A stretch of 16,031 bases of DNA from positions 1 to 16,031 of the forward strand of contig MNVP01000092.1 of assembly GCA_001871815.1 (NCBI GenBank), in the 5' to 3' direction. A program made the position numbers and the translations under genes. The DNA comes from Candidatus Omnitrophica bacterium CG1_02_40_15. Its GTDB lineage: Bacteria > Omnitrophota > Gorgyraeia > Gorgyraeales > Gorgyraeaceae. The notes below the pieces were generated by a model, which worked only from the letters and a program-made list of their open reading frames with translations, did no database searches and was not told where the DNA came from. Positions 1-5,555 of this stretch are shown here, one piece after another (the stretch's first letter is position 1; each line of letters opens with the position of its first letter).

Positions 1-262
1 ATAAGAAACAACTCGCCGGACTGCTTTTTAAAAACATCCCCTCGACTCGCTTCGCTCGCTCGGGACTTCGCAAAATCGCCTCATGCCTTGGTGGTCGTTT
101 GCCCCCAAAAAGAATTTCTTTTTTTCTTTTTGCCCCCTTTAATTTTTTGTGGTTCGACTCCGCTCACCACAGGTTTTCAGAAACAGAAAGAAAATCACAA
201 TGTCAAAAAAATCAAAAACTTACGACCAAAGGGAGTCCCGAACGAAGCCGAGGGGCAAAAAT
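1..262. other. repeat-rich leader upstream of miaB, no gene identified
   Basis: No gene is recognised here. Two forward frames stay open from the left edge (to about 305 and 315), but their translations run through repeat DNA and into the miaB reading frame. The first dozen residues could be the tail of an upstream gene, which cannot be decided from the sequence. Visible structure: a CCCCTCG...GGGACT block at 38-66 whose reverse complement resembles AGTCCC...GAGGGG at 234-255; a pyrimidine-rich stretch with AAAAAGAA-T-TTCTTTTT flanked by two TGCCCCC copies (about 107-157); and a TGTGGT...ACCACA hairpin near 148-172. The last repeat ends in GAGGGGC, eight bases before the preferred miaB start, so it may supply the ribosome binding site. 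Confidence 0.5.
234..256 (+). repeat. AGTCCCGA-CGAAGCC-GAGGGGC dispersed repeat, uninterrupted copy
   Basis: This sequence matches the outer parts of 11715-11777 (GGAAGTCCCGAGCGAAGC and CGAGGGGC), where a second palindrome interrupts it. A divergent inverted copy lies at 38-66. GAGGGG at 250-255 is well placed to act as a Shine-Dalgarno sequence for miaB. The repeat is read in the N-terminal extension if miaB instead began at the ATG at 200. Confidence 0.65.
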
Positions 263-1465
263 ATGCCAAAAAAAGTCTACATCCGTACTTTCGGCTGCCA
301 AATGAACGAACATGACTCTGAACGGCTGAGGGATATGTTTGTACAGAGAGGGTATGCGCTTACTGAAAGAGTTGAGGATGCAGATGTAATTATTTTCAAT
401 ACCTGCAGTGTGCGTAAACATGCAGAAGACAGGGTTTATGGCAAGGTTGGGGGTATGAAAGTTTTAAAGAAGAATCGTCCGCAACTGATCATAGGCATTG
501 TAGGCTGCATGGCAGAGGCGCAGAAATATGAGATTTTCAAAAGGCTTCCGCATGTGGATTTTTTATGCGGGCCGGCAGATTTGGATAAAGTCCCTGATAT
601 TATTGATAAAATCAGGAACGGCGCAGGGCATATTGTGTATATAGAAAGTTATAAGTCAAAAAGGATACCTGAGTTTTCAAAAGATAGAAACGCAGGACAC
701 GCAGGATTTGTGAAGATAATGGAGGGGTGCGATAATTTTTGTTCATACTGCATAGTGCCTTATGTTCGGGGCAGGGAAAGGAGCAGGCCGTCAAAGGAGA
801 TTTTAGAAGAAGTAGAGTTATTGATAAAAAAAGGCGCTAAAAATATCACATTATTAGGCCAGAACGTGAATTCGTATGGAAAAGGCCTGAAAGAAGAGAT
901 AGATTTTGTAGAACTTTTAAGAAAGATAGATAGATTGATACACAGAGATTGCTTCGCCCGCCACAGAAACAATGGCGGGCTCGCAATGACAAAGATACGG
1001 GTTAGTTTTCTCACCAGCCATCCCAAAGACGCAAGTTTAAAATTATTTAAGGCAATGAGGGATTTAAAATCTGTGTCAAAAATCCTGCATCTGCCGCTTC
1101 AGTCCGGCTCAGATAAGATTCTTAAAAGAATGAACAGGAAATATACTGTAGCCAAATATAAGAAACTTATAGAATCTTTCAGGAAGATTGTTGAAAACGG
1201 CAGTGTAACTAGCGATATCATCGTGGGTTTTCCTGGAGAGACGGAAAAAGATTTTAACGATACCTTAGATATAGTTAAAGGGCTTCAGTTTGACGGCGCT
1301 TATATCTTTAAGTATTCCCCCAGGCCAGGTACAAAGGCCTTCAAATTTAAAGATGATGTAACTCTCGAGGAAAAAGAAAGGCGTCATTCCATACTTTTAA
1401 ATCTGCAAAAGGAATCCAAGACCAGGTCTTGCGCACAGTTTACTGTGCTCAAGACCTGGTCTTGA
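263..1465 (+). CDS. miaB: tRNA (N6-isopentenyladenosine-37-C2) methylthiotransferase MiaB, lacking the TRAM domain
   Basis: Radical-SAM enzyme that adds a methylthio group to i6A37 of tRNAs reading UNN codons, giving ms2i6A. The N-terminal UPF0004 domain has the three cluster cysteines (FGCQMN at C12, NTCSVR at C48, GCMAEA at C82). The radical-SAM motif CDNFCSYC gives C156, C160 and C163, and LTSHPKD and PLQSGSDKIL are typical. ATG 263 is chosen because family homology starts at MPKKVYIRTFGCQMN and GAGGGG lies eight bases upstream; ATG 200 in the same frame would read through a repeat. Two oddities: residues about 228-244 are encoded by a palindromic repeat in frame, and the protein stops at about 400 residues inside another palindrome (tail TRSCAQFTVLKTWS). 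The RNA-binding TRAM domain expected after the RHSILLNLQKE helix is absent. miaA starts eight bases later. Family is certain; activity of this form is not. Confidence 0.93.
   Translation: MPKKVYIRTFGCQMNEHDSERLRDMFVQRGYALTERVEDADVIIFNTCSVRKHAEDRVYGKVGGMKVLKKNRPQLIIGIVGCMAEAQKYEIFKRLPHVDFLCGPADLDKVPDIIDKIRNGAGHIVYIESYKSKRIPEFSKDRNAGHAGFVKIMEGCDNFCSYCIVPYVRGRERSRPSKEILEEVELLIKKGAKNITLLGQNVNSYGKGLKEEIDFVELLRKIDRLIHRDCFARHRNNGGLAMTKIRVSFLTSHPKDASLKLFKAMRDLKSVSKILHLPLQSGSDKILKRMNRKYTVAKYKKLIESFRKIVENGSVTSDIIVGFPGETEKDFNDTLDIVKGLQFDGAYIFKYSPRPGTKAFKFKDDVTLEEKERRHSILLNLQKESKTRSCAQFTVLKTWS
945..989 (+). repeat. palindromic ATTGCTTCG...GCAATGAC element in frame inside miaB
   Basis: A hairpin with arms ATTGC (948-952) and GCAAT (983-987) encloses GCCCGCCA (956-963) and TGGCGGGC (973-980) around the loop CAGAAACAA. 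It is the right half of the 83-bp element at the end of miaA, with the same loop. It encodes about 17 residues (RDCFARHRNNGGLAMT) between LLRKIDRLIH and KIRVSFLTSHPKD, where MiaB homologues normally run straight through. The reading frame is kept. Confidence 0.88.
1417..1464 (+). repeat. large nested palindrome forming the 3' end of miaB
   Basis: Arms at 1417-1439 and 1442-1464 pair at all but one position around a TT centre. Each arm itself contains a palindrome (CAAGACC-A-GGTCTTG on the left, CAAGACC-T-GGTCTTG on the right), so a cruciform or long hairpin is possible. The miaB stop TGA uses the last two bases of the right arm. No T-run follows, so it is not a typical terminator, and miaA begins nine bases beyond the arm. 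Confidence 0.9.
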
Positions 1466-1473
1466 TATTGGAT

Positions 1474-2403
1474 ATGCAAGTCATTTTCTTAGTCGGCCCC
1501 ACAGCTTCGGGTAAAACCAGGCTTTCGCTCAAATTAGCCATGAAGCTAAATGCGGAGATTATATCCTGCGACTCTATGTGCGTTTATAAAGGCATGGATA
1601 TACTTACCTCCAAACTTTCTGCAGGCGACAGGGAAAAAATAAAACATCATCTTATAGACATAATTCAGCCCACTAGAGAATTCAGTGTTGCTGAATACCG
1701 CTCTATGGCACTTGAAAAAATAGAAGAAATCCTGGCGCGCAAGAAAACTCCTTTATTTGTTGGCGGCAGCGGCTTGTATGTTAAAGCGGTTATAGATGGC
1801 CTTTTTCCATCAGCTGAAAAAGATTTAAGTTTTAGAAAAAAACAGGAGGCCCTTGCCGAGAAATACGGCAAAAGCTATTTATATAAAAGATTGTGGAAAA
1901 TAGATCCTGATCGAGCTAAAAAGATCCATCCAAATGACTTAAGGCGCGTTATAAGAGCGCTTGAAATCTACCATACGGAAAAAAAGCGGCCTTCTGAATT
2001 GGAGATAGATACAAAGCCGTTGAAATATGGCTTTAAAATCTTTGGCCTGAAACTTGATAGAAATGAACTTTACAAAAATATAGATGATAGAGCAGATCAG
2101 ATGTTTAAAAGGGGCATTGTTGAAGAGGTAAGGAAACTTTCCAAGAAAAAGCTCAGCATGACTAGCCGGAAGGCATTGGGATATAATGAAATTTTGGGCT
2201 ATTTAAAAGGCAAGTATTCTTTGGAAGAGGCAAAAGAGCTTCTTAAGAAAAACACCCGACATTTTGCCAAGAAACAGCTGACCTGGTTTGGTGGTGATAA
2301 ACGAATTAGGTGGATTAGCAAATGTCATTGCGAGCGAAGCGAAGCAATCTCTGAAATTGCTTCGTCGTCCGCCACAGAAACAATGGCGGACTCCTCGCAA
2401 TGA
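1474..2403 (+). CDS. miaA: tRNA dimethylallyltransferase MiaA
   Basis: Transfers a dimethylallyl group from DMAPP to N6 of A37 in tRNA, making the i6A substrate of MiaB. The start MQVIFLVGPTASGKT places the P-loop at residues 8-15. It is followed by the DS(M)CVYKGMDI loop with D33, HHLIDI, FVGGSGLYVKA, RRVIRALEIY and a C-terminal KKNTRHFAKKQLTWFGG typical of the family. ATG 1474 is chosen over ATG 1429 because the latter lies inside the miaB-end palindrome and would add unrelated residues. No strong ribosome binding site is visible; the gap from miaB is eight bases, so translational coupling is likely. Length is about 309 residues. The last 26 or so residues (CHCERSEAISEIAS and onward) and the stop codon are encoded by an 83-bp repeat, so the native C-terminus was replaced or extended after RIRWISK. 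Confidence 0.95.
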   Translation: MQVIFLVGPTASGKTRLSLKLAMKLNAEIISCDSMCVYKGMDILTSKLSAGDREKIKHHLIDIIQPTREFSVAEYRSMALEKIEEILARKKTPLFVGGSGLYVKAVIDGLFPSAEKDLSFRKKQEALAEKYGKSYLYKRLWKIDPDRAKKIHPNDLRRVIRALEIYHTEKKRPSELEIDTKPLKYGFKIFGLKLDRNELYKNIDDRADQMFKRGIVEEVRKLSKKKLSMTSRKALGYNEILGYLKGKYSLEEAKELLKKNTRHFAKKQLTWFGGDKRIRWISKCHCERSEAISEIASSSATETMADSSQ

Positions 2404-2405
2404 CA
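2323..2405 (+). repeat. 83-bp TGTCATTGCGAG palindromic element at the 3' end of miaA
   Basis: Perfect 12-bp terminal inverted repeats TGTCATTGCGAG (2323-2334) and CTCGCAATGACA (2394-2405) enclose two further hairpins: GAAGCAAT/ATTGCTTC (2341-2348/2356-2363) and TCCGCCA/TGGCGGA with the loop CAGAAACAA. Elements of this kind, whose translation reads like HCERSEAIS or RDCFASLAMT, occur in many bacterial genomes and are often mis-called as small proteins (recalled, not searched). Here it supplies the miaA tail and stop codon and ends ten bases before hflX. Confidence 0.92.
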
Positions 2406-2415
2406 TGGGTAATAT

Positions 2416-3666
2416 ATGGAAAAAGCGGTATTAGTTACAGTTGATTTGAATGAAAAAGGCGAATGGCCTCTTGAAGACAGGGCAGCTGAGCTTAAAGAGC
2501 TTAGCCGTTCCAGCGGCGCTTCAGTTATAGCTGAAATGCTGTGCCATAAAGAAAAACCTTCCCCTGATTTATTTATAGGCAAAGGTAAGTTTGAGGAATT
2601 ATATCAGCTTGTTTACCAAAAAAAGGCAAATCTAGTGATATTTAATAATGACCTTACGCCTACCCAGCTTAGGAATATAGAAGAAGGCCTGGCTGATATC
2701 AGGACTATTGACAGGACCCAGCTTATACTAGATATCTTTGCTAAAAATGCCAGGAGCATAGAGGGCAAAGTCCAGATAGAACTGGCGCAGCTGGAATATT
2801 TATTGCCGCGGCTTACAGGTAAAGGCATTCATCTGTCCAGGCTTGGAGGCGGCATAGGCACCAGGGGCCCTGGAGAAAAGTTATTGGAATATGACCGTCG
2901 CAAGATCAAACGCAGTATCTTAAAATTGAAAGAAAAATTACAGGACATAGAAAAAAGACGGACAGCTTTGCGCAAAAGGCGCAGCGAAGCAATGCTTACA
3001 ACAGTAGCGATCATAGGCTATACAAACGCAGGCAAAACAACTCTTTTAAATCAATTGACCAATTCTAAAAATCTGGTCGCGAACCGGCTTTTCAGCACCC
3101 TTGACCCTGTTGCAAGGAGTTATATACTTCCTAATAATCAGAAGGTTCTATTTTTGGATACGGTCGGGTTTTTGCATAACCTGCCGCATCATCTTATAGA
3201 GGCGTTTAAGTCAACGCTTGAAGAAGTAAAGATGGCTGATATACTTTTGCACGTATTGGATGCCTCAAGCGAAAAAATCCACGAACAGGATGAGGCTGTA
3301 TATAAGGTATTAAAAGAATTAGAGGCGGAAAATAAAATTGTTATAGATGTGCTGAATAAAATAGATCTTGTGGACAGCCCGGATCGCATAAACCGCCTGA
3401 AAAAAGATTTTGAAAATGCTGTTTTGGTATCTGCATTAAAAGGTAGCGGCATCGTAGGGGCGATCAGTGATCGCCCCCTACTAATAGATGAAATACAAAG
3501 ACTGCTCTCGGCGCTAGTCACAGAAATCAAAATAGACGTACCCAATAACAGAATGGACTTGGTAAGCTTAATTTATGAGAATGGCAAGGTGAATTACAGA
3601 GAAGACAGGCTAGAATCAGTTTATCTGGAAGCAACTATTCCAGTTCGCCTAAAGCATTTAATATAA
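2416..3666 (+). CDS. hflX: ribosome-associated GTPase HflX
   Basis: Universally distributed GTPase that binds the ribosome and can split stalled or stress-affected 70S particles. The N-terminal HflX domain (residues about 1-190) includes the glycine-rich RLGGGIGTRGPGEKLLEYDRR segment and a basic coiled coil. The G domain has the P-loop GYTNAGKT (201-208), TLDPVAR, DTVGFLHNLPHHLIEAF (from 248) and NKID (314-317). The start at 2416 opens directly with MEKAVLVTVDL, typical of the family; no good ribosome binding site precedes it, because the miaA-end repeat occupies that position. Residues about 347-356 (VGAISDRPLL), between the SALKGSG motif and IDEIQRLL, are encoded by a palindrome inserted in frame. 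About 416 residues, a normal length. The miaB-miaA-hflX order fits the known association of miaA with hflX, though hfq is absent. Confidence 0.95.
   Translation: MEKAVLVTVDLNEKGEWPLEDRAAELKELSRSSGASVIAEMLCHKEKPSPDLFIGKGKFEELYQLVYQKKANLVIFNNDLTPTQLRNIEEGLADIRTIDRTQLILDIFAKNARSIEGKVQIELAQLEYLLPRLTGKGIHLSRLGGGIGTRGPGEKLLEYDRRKIKRSILKLKEKLQDIEKRRTALRKRRSEAMLTTVAIIGYTNAGKTTLLNQLTNSKNLVANRLFSTLDPVARSYILPNNQKVLFLDTVGFLHNLPHHLIEAFKSTLEEVKMADILLHVLDASSEKIHEQDEAVYKVLKELEAENKIVIDVLNKIDLVDSPDRINRLKKDFENAVLVSALKGSGIVGAISDRPLLIDEIQRLLSALVTEIKIDVPNNRMDLVSLIYENGKVNYREDRLESVYLEATIPVRLKHLI
3454..3481 (+). repeat. GTAGGG-type palindrome in frame inside hflX
   Basis: GTAGGGGCGATC (3454-3465), centre AGT, then GATCGCCCCCTAC (3469-3481); the arms match except for one extra C. 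It adds about ten residues to the end of the HflX G domain without breaking the frame. It shares the GTAGGG...CCCTAC ends, but not the core, with 10219-10249 and 14464-14492. Confidence 0.88.
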
Positions 3667-3681
3667 CCCCCAAAAAATTAC

Positions 3682-3710
3682 TTGACAAATAGCACTCTAA
3701 GTGTTAGAGT
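3682..3710 (+). promoter_or_regulatory. sigma-70-type promoter of the hrcA operon
   Basis: A perfect TTGACA at 3682-3687 is followed after 17 bases by TAGAGT (3705-3710), a moderate -10 match (four of six). The -10 lies in the right half of the CIRCE operator, so HrcA binding would block polymerase. Transcription would start near 3717 and leave a leader of roughly 170 bases before hrcA. Confidence 0.7.
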
Positions 3711-3715
3711 GCTAA
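3689..3715 (+). promoter_or_regulatory. CIRCE operator (HrcA binding site)
   Basis: ATAGCACTC, nine-base spacer TAAGTGTTA, GAGTGCTAA. This is the standard 9-9-9 CIRCE inverted repeat with a single change (A for T in the first base). It overlaps the promoter and precedes hrcA, so it predicts that HrcA represses its own gene and the grpE-dnaK-dnaJ genes until heat or misfolded protein inactivates it. Confidence 0.96.
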
Positions 3716-3727
3716 TTAACTGAGGAT

Positions 3728-3880
3728 ATAAGTTACGGAGCTCTATTCCAAGAAATAGGCGACGTAACTTATTTGTCCGAACTTATCCCGCCCTTTTAGC
3801 AATTTTTTCAGCTCGCTATCCAAAAGGGCGGGATTAATTCGCACAACAATTTACGTTCACTATGTTCCGTAAATTGTGCG
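3728..3880 (+). repeat. three-hairpin repeat module in the hrcA 5' leader
   Basis: Hairpin 1 has arms ATAAGTTACG (3728-3737) and CGTAACTTAT (3763-3772). Hairpin 2 has arms ATCCCGCCCTTTT (3785-3797) and AAAAGGGCGGGAT (3822-3834). Hairpin 3 pairs 3840-3855 with 3868-3880 (CGTAAATTGTGCG), the left arm carrying three extra bases. The linkers TTATTTGTCCGAACTTATCC and GGATTAATTCGCACA also occur at the right end of the window. The module lies between the CIRCE promoter and the hrcA start, so it would be transcribed as a highly structured leader. No strong Shine-Dalgarno sequence is visible before hrcA. Confidence 0.85.
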
Positions 3881-3890
3881 TTCATTAAAT

Positions 3891-4931
3891 ATGAAAAAAG
3901 TTGATACTGAGTCAAGACAAAAAAGCATATTGAACGCAATAGTTGAATCCTATGTGGATAGCGCTGCGCCTGTAGGCTCCAGGGCCATTGCCCAGAGGTT
4001 CAGGAATAGCATAAGCCCTGCTACAATCAGGAATGTCATGGCAGACCTGGAAGAAAAAGGGCTTATTATGCAGCCATACACTTCTGCAGGCAGGGTCCCT
4101 ACTGATAAAGGCTATAGGTTCTACGTGGATTCTTTACTTGAACTCAAACATCTTACAAAGGAAGAAGAGTCCATAATAAATAAATTAATACGCCAGTCTA
4201 CCAGCGACATTGAATATGTAATGCAAAATGCCTCTAAGGCCATAAGCCTTGTAACAAACGTTGCCGGTGTAGTGCTTACGCCCAGGTTGAAAAGGAGTAT
4301 CTTCAAGCATATAGAACTTTTTAATATGGATGATTCCAGGATCATGGCTGTTATTGTCACGACTTCAGGTTTTGTAAAAAATTCAATAATGGATTTTGAA
4401 GAGCATCTCACCGGGCAGGAACTTACGCGTATCGCAGAATTCTTAAACAGCGAATTGGAAGGCGTATCTCTGGGAGAGATAAAATCGTACCTGACCCGCA
4501 AACTCCTGGAAGAAAGAGATTCGTTTTACATATTTTTAAAGAGGGCAACGGATATTTTATCTATCCCTGGCTTATTCAAGGCGGATGACCACTTGTATTT
4601 TGACGGCGCAGCATGTATAATGTCGCATCCGGAATTCACGGATATTAAAAAAACAAGATTATTCCTAAGGGCATGCGAAGATAAAAAAGGCCTTTTGAAT
4701 CTCTTAAACCAGGACATGGAGCTGGAAGGCATAAAGATCCACATCGGCAAAGAAAATCTTTATAATGAGATACAGGATTTGTCCATAGTTACCTGTAATT
4801 ATAAGGTCAATGATATGACTGTCGGAGCGATTGCAGCCATAGGCCCCACCAGGATGGAATACGGCAGAGTCATATCTGTCCTGAAATATATTTCTATTGA
4901 ACTTGGAAAGGAGTTAGAAAGCCTTGGCTGA
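3891..4931 (+). CDS. hrcA: heat-inducible transcription repressor HrcA
   Basis: Winged-helix repressor that binds CIRCE and whose folding depends on chaperonin activity, linking chaperone supply to operon expression. The N-terminal DNA-binding part includes YVDSAAPVGSRAIAQRF (21-37) and SPATIRNVMADLEEKGL (42-58). It is followed by the signature SAGRVPTDKGYRFYVD (65-80), a GAF-like central domain and the C-terminal AAIGPTRMEYGRVI. ATG 3891 gives 346 residues, a usual HrcA length; an in-frame GTG at 3876 adds five residues but lies in the arm of a leader hairpin, so it is less likely. It is first in the operon, directly under a CIRCE site, and its last eight bases overlap the grpE start. Confidence 0.97.
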   Translation: MKKVDTESRQKSILNAIVESYVDSAAPVGSRAIAQRFRNSISPATIRNVMADLEEKGLIMQPYTSAGRVPTDKGYRFYVDSLLELKHLTKEEESIINKLIRQSTSDIEYVMQNASKAISLVTNVAGVVLTPRLKRSIFKHIELFNMDDSRIMAVIVTTSGFVKNSIMDFEEHLTGQELTRIAEFLNSELEGVSLGEIKSYLTRKLLEERDSFYIFLKRATDILSIPGLFKADDHLYFDGAACIMSHPEFTDIKKTRLFLRACEDKKGLLNLLNQDMELEGIKIHIGKENLYNEIQDLSIVTCNYKVNDMTVGAIAAIGPTRMEYGRVISVLKYISIELGKELESLG

Positions 4932-5445
4932 AGAGACTAAGAAAAATAAAATCCTTCTGACTGCGGAAGAATTCCAGTCCATAGAAGATAAGGCCGGGAA
5001 GTCAGATGAATATTATGACAGGCTTTTGAGGCTCCAGGCGGATTTTGACAATTATAAAAAGCGGCTCGAAAAAGAAAAGATGGAGTTCATAAAATTCGCC
5101 AACGAAGAAATTATCGCGGAAATCTTGAAGATATTAGATGATTTTGAGCGGGCAGTTGAGGCAGGCAAGATAAAGCATGACTTTGACATACTATATAAAG
5201 GTATAGAGATGATACATAAAGACCTGATGGGTTTTTTGAAAGAAGAGGGTATTAAAGAAATAGAAGCCAAAGGGAGGCCGTTTAATCCTCATGAGCACGA
5301 GGCAATGATGCAGGAAGAAACAGATGCTCATCCTGAAAATTATGTGATAGAAGAATTACAAAAAGGATATACCTTTAACGGCCGTGTCATAAGGCCGTCT
5401 AAGGTAAAGGTTGCTAAGAAGCTACAAGGGGACAAGGAAACGTAG
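4924..5445 (+). CDS. grpE: nucleotide exchange factor GrpE (TTG start)
   Basis: Dimeric co-chaperone that releases ADP from DnaK and so resets its substrate-binding cycle. The N-terminal half is a long charged coiled coil (YYDRLLRLQADFDNYKKRLEKEK). The C-terminal beta domain carries the family signature region from GIKEIEAKGRPFNPHEHEA to GYTFNGRVIRPSKVKVAKK. The start is TTG at 4924, supported by AAGGAG at 4908-4913 with ten bases of spacing and by the fact that the next Met (MEFIKF) is deep inside the coiled coil. The start overlaps hrcA by eight bases, which suggests coupled translation. At 173 residues it is typical. The stop TAG is the first TAG of the TAGCG-word repeat that fills the gap to dnaK. 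Confidence 0.96.
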   Translation: MAEETKKNKILLTAEEFQSIEDKAGKSDEYYDRLLRLQADFDNYKKRLEKEKMEFIKFANEEIIAEILKILDDFERAVEAGKIKHDFDILYKGIEMIHKDLMGFLKEEGIKEIEAKGRPFNPHEHEAMMQEETDAHPENYVIEELQKGYTFNGRVIRPSKVKVAKKLQGDKET

Positions 5446-5536
5446 CGGATAGCGTAGAGCGTTTAGCGTATAGGAAAAAACTAAAAAAGACTGTTTTTTT
5501 GAATCCTATACGCTATCCGCTAAACGCTATACGCTA
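5443..5536 (+). repeat. TAGCG-word inverted repeat between grpE and dnaK
   Basis: Both arms are built from a repeated short word, TAGCG plus two or three bases (TAGCGGA, TAGCGTA, AGCGTT). The left arm is about 5443-5474 and the right arm about 5504-5536, with several mismatches because the words are in a different order. The loop is an A-rich stretch followed by GTTTTTTTG. The grpE stop codon is part of the left arm. A hairpin here could alter the GrpE to DnaK ratio, but this is inference. Confidence 0.85.
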
Positions 5537-5555
5537 AGATACGAGGAGGCTTAAC

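Noticed and set aside
88..315. Open frames of 68-75 residues at the left edge
   Set aside because: They overlap the N-terminus of miaB in other frames and translate repeat and low-complexity DNA; no family resemblance and no clear ribosome binding site.
2325..2582. Minus-strand frame across the miaA-hflX junction
   Set aside because: It reads the 83-bp palindrome (SLRSQ, CHCEES-like residues) and then the antisense of hflX.
5485..5500. Terminator T-run between grpE and dnaK
   Set aside because: The T-run lies in the loop of the TAGCG hairpin, not after its stem; a short A-run/T-run stem could form, but dnaK should be co-transcribed with grpE.
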